64,000 bases of DNA from Oceanihabitans gracilariae (GTDB taxonomy: Bacteria > Bacteroidota > Bacteroidia > Flavobacteriales > Flavobacteriaceae): the NCBI RefSeq assembly GCF_042684485.1, contig NZ_JBHULM010000011.1:930001-994000 (forward strand). Reading direction: 5' to 3'. A program made the position numbers and the translations under genes. Below, piece by piece: positions 1 to 8,142 of the stretch (position 1 is its first letter; each line of letters begins with the position of its first letter). The notes below the pieces were generated by a model. The model did not search any database, had not been told where the DNA came from, and saw nothing but the letters and a program-made list of their open reading frames with translations.

Positions 1-203
1 TTTTCTTGTAAATAAACAAAATGAATTTCCCCTTTTGTATAACACGATTTTATATCTTCTTCATGAAATTTTGTTTTACTTCCATCATCTACTATTATAA
101 TATCAATGTTTATTTCTTCAGTTATAGAATCAATAGAAGTTTTTATACCAACAGGGTCATTGAAATACGGAATTACTATAATTAAATCACTATTTTTATT
201 CAT
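1..203 (-). CDS. Family 2 glycosyltransferase (3' part outside window)
   Basis: The first 67 codons read on the minus strand from the ATG at 203, and the rest lies beyond the left edge. The N-terminus has the GT-A opening of family 2 glycosyltransferases: a beta strand ending in VIPYFND, then a strand ending in IIVDDGS, the nucleotide-sugar binding Asp-Asp motif. It probably adds a sugar to the lipid-linked repeat unit of the polysaccharide made by this locus (inference). Its start overlaps the end of the upstream wzy-like gene by 8 bases, so the two are probably translationally coupled. Donor and acceptor cannot be told from this fragment. Confidence 0.8.
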   Translation of the reverse strand, partial: MNKNSDLIIVIPYFNDPVGIKTSIDSITEEINIDIIIVDDGSKTKFHEEDIKSCYTKGEIHFVYLQE

Positions 204-1581
204 AAACCTTAATATATTTATCTTGAGTAAGCCTATAAAACAGAGCTAATGTTACCCAAAAACCAAATGTTCTAAAAGTATCTTCTTTAAGCCAATTAAT
301 TGAAAGACCAAATAATGTGGTAATAATTACCAAATAAAATACCGCCTCTTCTTTTGTTGAATTTTTGTAAAATATAAAAGCAACATATATAACCGAAACA
401 ATAAATATAAAAAAGATTAAGAACCCAATTAGTCCTGTTTCCGCTAAAAGTCTTAAATATAAATTGTAACTTGGTGGAAATTTATTATAATCATCATTTA
501 AATATCTTAATCTAAACTCCCAATTGTTTTTTGTTGCCCATTCAGGATATAAATCTCTAGCTCGATAAGGTAATTGACCATAACCTACACCATAAATTGG
601 AGATTCTAAAAACACTTGTAAAGAAGCATACTGTATCCCTAATCTTGTCTTATTTGAAACACGATGATCACCTTCTTCTACACTAAAAGAGGTTGCCTTT
701 TCAAAAATATATTCTGTTAGAGTTTTACCCTTAAACAATAAAAGGACAAAAATAATAATAGAACTATACTTAACAATTCTAATAAAAAATTTATTATATT
801 TTGTTTTTGTAAGTAACAAAAACATAAATAATATTGCTTGTAAAAATATAAAAACTAAAGCTGAACGAGATCCTGTTAAAAACGATAGAATAAAAACTAC
901 TGCTATTGGTATATATTTTTTTAATCCTTTTTCTGTTATAATATAACTAGCCATCCATCCAAAAAGAAAACACAAGTATGTTGCTAATGCAGGAGGTTCA
1001 TATGTAACAGATGACACCCTATGTAGGTTAGTGTCTAAATCTGCTACGGTAAAAGGCAAATAATTAAAAAGATGGTATAATGGCTTTAAAGCAACAATAT
1101 TTAACTTAATAATAAGTATCTCAAAAAAAGCAACAATTACAACAAAAACAAAAGAATAGAATAGAATTTTCCTGACCTTATAAAAAATAAACTCCTTAGA
1201 ATTCTTTGCAAAAACATTAAAATAAACTAAAAAGAAGACTATTCCTGAAATTATTACTGAAACAAAAGCTCTAATAAACCTTACAAGACCGTTTGTGCCT
1301 TTTAAGTTGTTTGTAGAAACTTCAAAAATATTTAAAATAACAGATATTATTGTCCAAATTAAAAATAATAGGAAAATTTGAAATATTGGGTTTTTTATAG
1401 GTATAAAAACTTTCTTTTTTAAAAGAAGAAAGCAAAATGCAATTAAGAAAAAAACAGCTGCAGCTTCCTTTTTAAACTCACCTAAAAAACCCAATCCTTC
1501 ATAAGTATTGAAAGGAATAAAAAACAGACCTATATAAAAAAGGCCAGCTATTACTGCTGATACATTAAGTTTTAAAGGCAT
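196..1581 (-). CDS. O-antigen ligase/polymerase-like membrane protein (Wzy/WaaL family)
   Basis: This 461-residue protein has about ten to twelve hydrophobic helices. It shows signatures of the O-antigen ligase/polymerase family: GSRSA near residues 237-241 and a large extracytoplasmic loop beginning ESPIYGVGYG near 326. That loop is followed by a helix with PSYNLYLRLLAETGLIG (about 370-386), resembling the conserved Hx(n)L region of Wzy_C proteins. It most likely polymerises repeat units, or ligates glycan to a lipid, on the periplasmic face of the inner membrane. Its neighbours (flippase, sulfotransferases, glycosyltransferase) favour a polymerase. Ligase and polymerase cannot be separated by sequence alone. 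Confidence 0.85.
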   Translation of the reverse strand: MPLKLNVSAVIAGLFYIGLFFIPFNTYEGLGFLGEFKKEAAAVFFLIAFCFLLLKKKVFIPIKNPIFQIFLLFLIWTIISVILNIFEVSTNNLKGTNGLVRFIRAFVSVIISGIVFFLVYFNVFAKNSKEFIFYKVRKILFYSFVFVVIVAFFEILIIKLNIVALKPLYHLFNYLPFTVADLDTNLHRVSSVTYEPPALATYLCFLFGWMASYIITEKGLKKYIPIAVVFILSFLTGSRSALVFIFLQAILFMFLLLTKTKYNKFFIRIVKYSSIIIFVLLLFKGKTLTEYIFEKATSFSVEEGDHRVSNKTRLGIQYASLQVFLESPIYGVGYGQLPYRARDLYPEWATKNNWEFRLRYLNDDYNKFPPSYNLYLRLLAETGLIGFLIFFIFIVSVIYVAFIFYKNSTKEEAVFYLVIITTLFGLSINWLKEDTFRTFGFWVTLALFYRLTQDKYIKVYE

Positions 1582-1592
1582 TGATATTTTAA

Positions 1593-2579
1593 TTAAAGTT
1601 TGATCGTTTCTAATTCAGACAAAATGGATTCGGTTTTTTGTTTAATCATATGCTGCTGTTGCTCTGTTAATTTACCTTTCCAAGACTTTAATGTTTCTAT
1701 AGAGTTTCTGTTAACATTTTTAATATTTTTAGGGTTAACAGTAGAAGCTGTTGTCATCTTCTTTATTTTGTCATAGTCTAACTCATTTGAATTAATACCT
1801 AATTTAGCGCAGAGTTTTTCCATTTGCTCTATTGGTTTTTTTGCTAATTCCTCTTGCGATATACATATTACATCGTGTTTTTTATAAATTTCTAATAGAA
1901 ATTTATTTACTATTATCCACTCATTAATAACTCTATTATCTTTAGTATGTTCTTCTTCTACCAAGTTTTTAACAAAGGGGTAATCTTTTAATAATTGATT
2001 TTGTTTTTGAAAATCGGTTAATTCAATATACCAATTTTGTTTTACCATACTGTAAAAATATGCTTCTGGATTTCTATATATAAAAACAGTTTTTACATTA
2101 TAATTATCTGCTATATATGGTGTAGACAAAGCAATTAAAGCATCTTTTATTACTGCGTAATTAAGGTTGCTTTTATACCTTGTTTTTGTATATGATAAAT
2201 AATGATGATTTTTTAAAACCACCCTTAAAATTCTTTTTAATAATGGTTCTCCAGATTGATTTTTAAAAACATCTAAAATTACTTTACCAACAGTTGTATT
2301 ACAATCTAAATATCCAGTATCATTATTATTAATTGAATGTCTGAATGGTATTTTTTTTAACTCAAAAAAACGATTTAAATCTCTTTTAAGCTCTTTATTC
2401 ACTATTTCATCAGTTAGATATGGGTACCATACATCTGGGATTGTTTTAAGACCTCTAAGTTTATTAAACGGTTCTTCTACATAAGAACTATTGCTTAAGG
2501 TTCCTACTAAATTTCCTAAAAATGTTGTACCAGAACGTCTACAACCTGTAACTAACAAGAAGGAAGGTTTATCTTTCAT
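1593..2579 (-). CDS. Sulfotransferase family protein (type A)
   Basis: This 328-residue cytosolic-type sulfotransferase would transfer the sulfuryl group of PAPS to a hydroxyl of a sugar. The 5'-phosphosulfate-binding loop is CRRSGTTF at residues 13-20, close to the N-terminus. The 3'-phosphate-binding region is FIYRNPEAYFYS near 166-177. It overlaps the end of the upstream sulfotransferase gene by 11 bases and is followed after 11 bases by the wzy-like gene. The acceptor is inferred to be the polysaccharide of this locus, because PAPS synthesis genes lie 4-8 kb upstream in the same orientation. It is clearly divergent from its neighbour, so it is not a recent duplicate. Confidence 0.88.
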   Translation of the reverse strand: MKDKPSFLLVTGCRRSGTTFLGNLVGTLSNSSYVEEPFNKLRGLKTIPDVWYPYLTDEIVNKELKRDLNRFFELKKIPFRHSINNNDTGYLDCNTTVGKVILDVFKNQSGEPLLKRILRVVLKNHHYLSYTKTRYKSNLNYAVIKDALIALSTPYIADNYNVKTVFIYRNPEAYFYSMVKQNWYIELTDFQKQNQLLKDYPFVKNLVEEEHTKDNRVINEWIIVNKFLLEIYKKHDVICISQEELAKKPIEQMEKLCAKLGINSNELDYDKIKKMTTASTVNPKNIKNVNRNSIETLKSWKGKLTEQQQHMIKQKTESILSELETIKL

Positions 2580-3504
2580 TTGCTCTATTTTTTTTCCATA
2601 AAGTTAAATCCTTTTGTAATAATGCTTCTAATTTATTAATATCTTCTAAAAAATAATCGTGTAGATAGTCTTTATCTTCATTAGGTACATCAATTTGTTT
2701 TAGATTGATTTTTTGAATATAATTTCTTATTAGTTTTCCATTTTTCCTTCCAATAAGTTTTTTTATCATACTTTTTATTGGATTTTTATTTATCAAAAAC
2801 TTATTTAGAATTACATTTTTTGGAACGCCTGATTTATTGTGTTGAGAATCTTTAAAATCATGTTTCTCTTTTATTTTTAAGAAATCTAAAACATCATATA
2901 CTACTTTATGTCTATCCTTAACAAAATCTTCAAAAATTACCACTTTAACATTTGAAAAAGCATTTTTAAATGCTTTTACGCTCTCATAGTATCTCCCTGC
3001 ATCTTTGTAAGCCCAAATGAACTCATACCCTAAATCAATTCTTTCTTTCTCTTTATTTAAAGCCTCTCTAAACGGCAAATTCTCTCTTTCTTCACGTATA
3101 AGATGAGAGTATGCTGAAATTGCTCTCTTAACAGGATTCCGAAGCATTATAATAATTTCAGGATCACCCATCAATTCTTTAATTTGAGGTATAGTTGTTT
3201 TATAGTAATATAAAGTATCTACGCTTGCTTCACAAACTCTTTGGTCTTTTTTAGCATTTTCAAATATTTTATAATAATCTTTTAATGTTTTAATGATATG
3301 TTTTTCTGTTGAAAAATCACCAGGACCTTGATAACCATTTTCTAAAACTTTATAAGACAAGTATTTAGGTTCTTTAAAAGGGTATGTATATATATTTGGA
3401 TGCTCATCTAAATATTTAACCAATGATGTGGTACCTGATTTGGCTGCACCAACAATTAAAAAATCTGGCAGTATATTTTTTACTTTATTTTGTGTTGTTT
3501 CCAT
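2569..3504 (-). CDS. Sulfotransferase family protein (heparan sulfotransferase-like)
   Basis: This 311-residue protein has the P-loop-like PAPS site VGAAKSGTTSL (residues 18-28), KEPKY at 44-48 and the 3'-phosphate motif LRNPVKRAISAYSH (121-134). This arrangement is typical of the Sulfotransfer_1 group that includes heparan/glycosaminoglycan O- and N-sulfotransferases. It probably sulfates a sugar in the lipid-linked or growing glycan. It lies 18 bases after the Wzx flippase gene and overlaps the next sulfotransferase by 11 bases. Two sulfotransferases of different subtype suggest two distinct sulfation positions (inference). Confidence 0.9.
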   Translation of the reverse strand: METTQNKVKNILPDFLIVGAAKSGTTSLVKYLDEHPNIYTYPFKEPKYLSYKVLENGYQGPGDFSTEKHIIKTLKDYYKIFENAKKDQRVCEASVDTLYYYKTTIPQIKELMGDPEIIIMLRNPVKRAISAYSHLIREERENLPFREALNKEKERIDLGYEFIWAYKDAGRYYESVKAFKNAFSNVKVVIFEDFVKDRHKVVYDVLDFLKIKEKHDFKDSQHNKSGVPKNVILNKFLINKNPIKSMIKKLIGRKNGKLIRNYIQKINLKQIDVPNEDKDYLHDYFLEDINKLEALLQKDLTLWKKNRANER

Positions 3505-3522
3505 AATATATCGACTTAGATT

Positions 3523-4830
3523 TTAATTCAAAAAGGTTTTTATTTTATCTTTTTTTAATAAGTATATTGCGCCGGTAATATTCCAAAAAGCCATACTTAA
3601 AGCTGTTGAAATTGCTGCACCATTCATTCCGTAAATTGGTATTAAAATCCAGTTAAATAGCAAATTTAAGAGGAAACTTATAATCAATATTGATTGCAAA
3701 ACTTTTTGTTTTCCTGTCATATTCATATAAATCCCAACAGATCCACAAAACATATTAACTGTCTGACCTACTAACAGTATTAGTAATGCCGATTGAGCTT
3801 TCTCATAGTTATCTCCAAAAACACTTAATATTAACTTAGATGAAAAAGCAATGAAAACAATAACAGGAAGAGTTAAAATAGAAATTAGTCTCGTAGCATC
3901 TTGCAATTTAACCTTTAATTCGTTAAAAGAATTTAAAGAAAATAATTCAGATATTATAGGAGCATAAATAGCATTTACCGAGGTTAAAACAAGGCCTACA
4001 ACCATTGTTATCTTCACTGACGAAGCATAATATGCAACTACGGCTAAATCTGTAAATTTTCCTAGTAAAATTATATCTACACTTTGCATTAACATAAATG
4101 CTACAGCACTAATTGCCATAGGACTAGATCTTTTAATTATACTTTTATAGCTAAAGTTATTTTTTACAACTATAGATTTATATTTTTTAAAGTAATTTAA
4201 AATATAAATTGTTGAGCCTATTCCTAATAGGCTTAAACTTAACAAAAAGCCTTCTAGTAGCCATTTTTGATTATTAGTTAAGTACAATATAATTGCTACT
4301 AAAAAAAGAGGAGTATATCTTAAAATATTTCTGAAAAATTCAGATAAATACACTTTTTTAAGCGCTCTTAATGTATCAATATTTACAATTAATAGTGAAT
4401 AAAACAACAATATAATTACTGACTTGAACAGTATGGTAGATAGTTCTTTTTCTAAAAAAAAAGCGCCTAAAAAAAAGTTAAAAACAAGTGTTAATAGAGT
4501 TACAGATATTGAAATAACCACTGTAATTTTCATCATTTTATGATACACATCCTTAATTTCATGAAGTGCTTCTTTAGAACTTAAAACTCCAGAATAATAA
4601 AGTATTGATTGATTCATACCTAAGACTGAAATCGAGGCCAAAATAGTTAACAAAGACCTGCTATAATCATAAGAACCAACAAGTTTTGGATCAAAAAAAT
4701 TAGTGATAAATAATGTTAATGAAAAAAAAAGAAACACACCTATAACCCTAATAAACAAAACATTCATGCTTTTTTTAATAGGTCCCTTTTTAAAAAAGTA
4801 CAATAATTTATTATATAGATTTACTATCAT
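3523..4830 (-). CDS. Polysaccharide flippase, Wzx/MATE-like
   Basis: This 435-residue integral membrane protein has about 12-14 hydrophobic helices and only short hydrophilic loops. Its size and pattern fit the polysaccharide transporter (PST) branch of the MOP superfamily. Such proteins flip undecaprenyl-linked repeat units from the cytoplasmic to the periplasmic face. Residues near FDPKLVGSYDYSRSLL early in the protein, and GMNGAAISTALS near the C-terminus, resemble conserved flippase positions. It is the first intact gene after a 241-bp gap. With Wzy and the Wzz-like protein it defines a Wzx/Wzy-dependent assembly route. Confidence 0.88.
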   Translation of the reverse strand: MIVNLYNKLLYFFKKGPIKKSMNVLFIRVIGVFLFFSLTLFITNFFDPKLVGSYDYSRSLLTILASISVLGMNQSILYYSGVLSSKEALHEIKDVYHKMMKITVVISISVTLLTLVFNFFLGAFFLEKELSTILFKSVIILLFYSLLIVNIDTLRALKKVYLSEFFRNILRYTPLFLVAIILYLTNNQKWLLEGFLLSLSLLGIGSTIYILNYFKKYKSIVVKNNFSYKSIIKRSSPMAISAVAFMLMQSVDIILLGKFTDLAVVAYYASSVKITMVVGLVLTSVNAIYAPIISELFSLNSFNELKVKLQDATRLISILTLPVIVFIAFSSKLILSVFGDNYEKAQSALLILLVGQTVNMFCGSVGIYMNMTGKQKVLQSILIISFLLNLLFNWILIPIYGMNGAAISTALSMAFWNITGAIYLLKKDKIKTFLN

Positions 4831-4846
4831 ATACCTTATTTGACGG

Positions 4847-5057
4847 TTAAATTAGAATTAAATGAAATTGATAATAAAGTATATTAATTATAACAAAAAG
4901 TAGTACTGATTTATTTAAAGACATTACTGCGTTTTTATTTTTTTTAATTTTCTGCTTTACAAAAAACAAAATAAAAAATTTATAGATACTTAAAACATAT
5001 AGAGAAATAAATACGTTTATAATTAGAAAAAAAATAAACTACCACACTAACAACCAT
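4847..5057 (-). pseudogene. Possible frameshifted small hydrophobic protein
   Basis: Between the lipoprotein and Wzx genes, an ATG at 5055-5057 opens MVVSVVVYFF, preceded by an AAGG-containing stretch. The reading frame then breaks at a run of eight A/T bases at 5027-5034. The other frame is open from 5038 down to a TAA at 4847, about 64 codons. It encodes two hydrophobic stretches separated by a basic segment (KQKIKKNKN). Losing one base in the run would join them into a protein of about 69 residues with two membrane helices. It could be a pseudogene, a sequencing error, a slippage gene or chance in AT-rich DNA. I recognise no family. Confidence 0.35.
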
Positions 5058-5071
5058 AAACGTTAACCTTT

Positions 5072-5623
5072 TTATTTTGAAATATCAGAAGATTCTTCTA
5101 ATTTTTTTAAAGCAAATGGTTTTAACTGTAATACAGGGTTGTGTTTTCCTTCAACTTTTTTGGTTAAAATTTTATTTGACGCTGAATCAAATTCAATAAA
5201 TTTATTAAAGTTGAAATATTTTTCTAATTCTGAAGGTTTAATGTTTATATTATTCTTTCCGTAAGAAAGGCGTATATTCTCTATAATAACTTCTTTAAGC
5301 TCTTTGGTTCCTAATACTATTAAAAATAATTTAGATATATTATTTTCTCCAAATTTGGCTATTATATTATCAGTACTACTTGATGGAGATACTTTTTCAA
5401 TAATTTGTATATTCTTTTTTTGAAACTCATCTACTTTAATATTATTAAGCAACAATCTAAATTCATCTACTTTATTCGTCTTGAAATCAATTGAAACTAT
5501 TAATTCTGGGCTTGTTTCAATAAGTTTCGAATTAATAGTTTCTTGTATTTCTGAATGCTTTGCCTCATTTTTACAAGCAAATGCGATTAAAGCTACAACA
5601 AATGTTAGAGCTAATTTTTTCAT
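5072..5623 (-). CDS. Putative lipoprotein of unknown function in the sulfation locus
   Basis: This is a 183-residue protein with a lipoprotein signal peptide (MKKLALTFVVALIAFAC, lipobox Cys at about 17). The mature part is mixed alpha/beta and rich in Lys, Ile and Asn, and I recognise no domain. It starts 26 bases after the end of cysN in the same direction, so it is probably cotranscribed with the PAPS-synthesis genes. The following residues give no Asp sorting signal at +2, so outer-membrane placement is possible. A role in the sulfated glycan pathway is only suggested by position. Confidence 0.65.
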   Translation of the reverse strand: MKKLALTFVVALIAFACKNEAKHSEIQETINSKLIETSPELIVSIDFKTNKVDEFRLLLNNIKVDEFQKKNIQIIEKVSPSSSTDNIIAKFGENNISKLFLIVLGTKELKEVIIENIRLSYGKNNINIKPSELEKYFNFNKFIEFDSASNKILTKKVEGKHNPVLQLKPFALKKLEESSDISK

Positions 5624-5649
5624 ATTATTTTAGATTATATATTTTTAAC

Positions 5650-6903
5650 CTACACAATCATTCCAGCTGCAACCGTTTCATTAGTTGCATCATCTACAAG
5701 AATAATACTTCCTGTGGTTCTGTTTTCTCTATACGCATCTACCATTAATGGTTTTGTGGTACGTATTTTAACCTTACAAATATCATTCATATTAAGTTCT
5801 TTATCGTCTTCAATACGGTCAAGAGTATTAATATTGTACTTATAGACAACCTCTTTAATCATTGCTTTTTGATCGTTTGAAGTATGTTTTATCGTGTATT
5901 TAGCTCTTGGTTTTGCGGCATCATTATTTAACCAACATAACATCACCTCAATGTCTTGAGATGCTTCTGGTTTGTTGTTTGAGCGCACAATCATATCACC
6001 ACGACTAATATCTATATCATCTTCTAATGTTATAGAAACAGACATTGGAGCAAAAGCTTCTTCTAATTCTTTATCTAATGTGTCTATGGTTTTAATTTTA
6101 GAAGTAAATCCTGAAGGCATTACTGTTACCTCATCTCCTTTTCTAAAGATACCACTAGCTACACGACCTGCATACCCTCTATAGTCTATAAAACCTTCTC
6201 TTTGTGGTCTTAAAACAGTTTGTACAGGAAAACGAGCATCTACTTTATTAATATCACTACTAATGTGCATGGTCTCTAATGTATGTAACATTGGAGCTCC
6301 TTGGTACCAAGGCATGTTTTCTGATTTATTTACTACGTTGTCTCCTAGTAATGCGCTCATTGGTATAAAACGAACATCTGTTACTAACATTTTAGAAGAA
6401 ATATCTTCAAATTCTTTAACAATATTATTGTAAACTTCTTCAGAAAAATCTACCAAATCCATTTTGTTAATACAAACAATAATATGTGGTATTTGTAATA
6501 AAGAAGCTATAAAAGCATGTCTTTTGGTTTGCTCTATTACACCATGTCTTGCATCTATTAAAATAGTTGCAACGTTTGCTGTTGATGCTCCTGTAACCAT
6601 ATTACGAGTATATTGAATATGCCCTGGAGTATCTGCAATAATAAATTTACGTTTTGGTGTTGTAAAATATCTATAGGCAACATCTATGGTAATACCTTGT
6701 TCACGCTCATCACGTAAACCATCTGTAAATAAGGCTAAATCAACACCTTCATGACCTTTCTTTTTACTTGTGTTTGTAATAGCTTCTAATTGATCTTCAA
6801 AAATAGATTTAGAATCGTATAATAGTCTACCTATTAAAGTACTTTTTCCATCATCTACACTTCCTGCTGTTGTAAAACGTAATAATTGATTGTTATCTAA
6901 CAT
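5650..6903 (-). CDS. cysN: Sulfate adenylyltransferase subunit 1 (GTPase)
   Basis: This 417-residue EF-Tu-like GTPase is the large subunit of ATP sulfurylase. With CysD it activates sulfate to adenosine 5'-phosphosulfate, driven by GTP hydrolysis. Motifs are clear: G1 GSVDDGKST (14-22), switch region REQGITIDV (67-75), G3 DTPGH (91-95) and G4 NKMD (146-149). Two beta-barrel domains follow. It has no C-terminal APS kinase fusion, and a separate cysC lies at 9172-9765. It starts 57 bases after cysD. In this locus the APS made is probably directed to PAPS for sulfation, as no APS/PAPS reductase gene is nearby. Confidence 0.97.
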   Translation of the reverse strand: MLDNNQLLRFTTAGSVDDGKSTLIGRLLYDSKSIFEDQLEAITNTSKKKGHEGVDLALFTDGLRDEREQGITIDVAYRYFTTPKRKFIIADTPGHIQYTRNMVTGASTANVATILIDARHGVIEQTKRHAFIASLLQIPHIIVCINKMDLVDFSEEVYNNIVKEFEDISSKMLVTDVRFIPMSALLGDNVVNKSENMPWYQGAPMLHTLETMHISSDINKVDARFPVQTVLRPQREGFIDYRGYAGRVASGIFRKGDEVTVMPSGFTSKIKTIDTLDKELEEAFAPMSVSITLEDDIDISRGDMIVRSNNKPEASQDIEVMLCWLNNDAAKPRAKYTIKHTSNDQKAMIKEVVYKYNINTLDRIEDDKELNMNDICKVKIRTTKPLMVDAYRENRTTGSIILVDDATNETVAAGMIV

Positions 6904-6960
6904 TTTTTGCTTTTTATTGAATAGATTCTTGTTTAAACAAGAATTACAAATTTATAATTT

Positions 6961-7866
6961 CTAGAAATATCCTTGGCGTTTTCTGTCTTCCATTGCAGAT
7001 TCTGATCGCTTATCATCACTTCTGTTTCCTCTTTCTGTGTTACGCATTCCTGCAACTTCTGCAGCAATTTTTTCTAAAGTATCTGCTTCCGATTCGTCTC
7101 CTCCTGTAATAGTGATATCTCCTAAGGTTCTAAAACGTATTTTTTTAGTTACTACTTCTTCATGCTCTTCTAGCACTAAAAATTCAGAATTAGGAATCCA
7201 AGTACCTTGTCTACGTACTACTTCACGCTCGTGTGCAAAATATAAAGAAGGTATAGCTATATTTTCTCTTTTTATGTAGTTCCAAACATCCATTTCTGTC
7301 CAGTTACTTATAGGAAACGCTCTAAAGTGTTCTCCTTCAAAATGCTTTCCGTTAAATATGTTCCACAGTTCCGGTCTTTGGTTTTTTGGATCCCATTGCC
7401 CAAAATCATCACGATGTGAAAAGAAACGCTCTTTGGCTCTTGCTTTTTCTTCATCTCTTCTTCCTCCACCAATAGCACAATCAATTTTATTTGCTTCAAT
7501 AGCATCTAAAAGCGTTGTGATTTGAAGTGCATTACGAGTGGCATTTTTACCTTTTTCTTCAGCAACACGACCTTCATCAATAGATTCTTGTACAGAACCT
7601 ACAATAAGCTCTACACCTAACTCTTTAATGATATCATCTCTAAATTGAATAGTTTCTGGAAAATTATGTCCAGTATCTACGTGCATTAATGGAAATGGTA
7701 TTTTTGCTGGGTAAAATGCTTTTTTTGCTAAATGCGTTACTAAAATAGAATCTTTTCCTCCAGAAAATAATATTACTGGGTTTTCAAATTGCGCCCAAAC
7801 TTCGCGTAAAACAAAGATTGCTTCGCTTTCTAATTCATCTAAATAATTTAAGTAATATTTACTCAT
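6961..7866 (-). CDS. cysD: Sulfate adenylyltransferase subunit 2
   Basis: This 301-residue small subunit of ATP sulfurylase is an ATP pyrophosphatase of the PP-loop family that adenylates sulfate. The PP motif SGGKDS sits at residues 35-40. The family signatures GGRRDEEKARAKER and the C-terminal RGNRSDDKRSESAMEDRKRQ are intact, and the length is normal. It is followed by cysN after 57 bases. A 276-bp gap with a TAACTTTG -7 box (8036-8043, minus strand) lies upstream, so cysD-cysN may have their own promoter with a long leader. Confidence 0.97.
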   Translation of the reverse strand: MSKYYLNYLDELESEAIFVLREVWAQFENPVILFSGGKDSILVTHLAKKAFYPAKIPFPLMHVDTGHNFPETIQFRDDIIKELGVELIVGSVQESIDEGRVAEEKGKNATRNALQITTLLDAIEANKIDCAIGGGRRDEEKARAKERFFSHRDDFGQWDPKNQRPELWNIFNGKHFEGEHFRAFPISNWTEMDVWNYIKRENIAIPSLYFAHEREVVRRQGTWIPNSEFLVLEEHEEVVTKKIRFRTLGDITITGGDESEADTLEKIAAEVAGMRNTERGNRSDDKRSESAMEDRKRQGYF

Positions 7867-7896
7867 TGCTCGAATTTTAGTTTTTTCTTTATAGTA

Positions 7897-8043
7897 TTCC
7901 TAAAATAGTAATTTTTCTACTGCTTAGGATTTTTTGCTTTTTATTTAATTATCAGAATTTTATCTTCTGTTACTGTAATTACTTCATTCTATAACACCTT
8001 AACATTTTGACTTACTAGTGCTTACATGAATTTGTCAAAGTTA
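7897..8043 (-). promoter_or_regulatory. Leader of cysDN: -7 box and hairpin
   Basis: On the minus strand a TAACTTTG box (8036-8043) fits the Bacteroidetes -7 consensus TAnnTTTG. No matching -33 TTTG is seen at the right spacing. Transcription from it would give a leader of about 160 bases before cysD. Within the leader, TCCTAA (7898-7903) pairs with TTAGGA (7924-7929), with an inner AGTA/TACT pairing, giving a weak hairpin about 30 bases before the start codon. I recognise no known riboswitch. A regulatory role is a guess. Confidence 0.35.
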
Positions 8044-8142
8044 ACATCTTTAACGATATTTTATAATCTTTAATCGTTTTTTTTTATAAACGAACACCTA
8101 TTAATGAATTTAATAATCAAGACTTTAAATATTAATGATATT

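Noticed and set aside
1908..1925. TTATCCAC sequence resembling a DnaA box
   Set aside because: A single copy lies inside the sulfotransferase coding sequence with no cluster around it.
7867..8142. SAM, cobalamin or TPP riboswitch before cysD
   Set aside because: The leader lacks the conserved multi-helix pattern of these riboswitches that I could recognise. Only a weak hairpin was seen.
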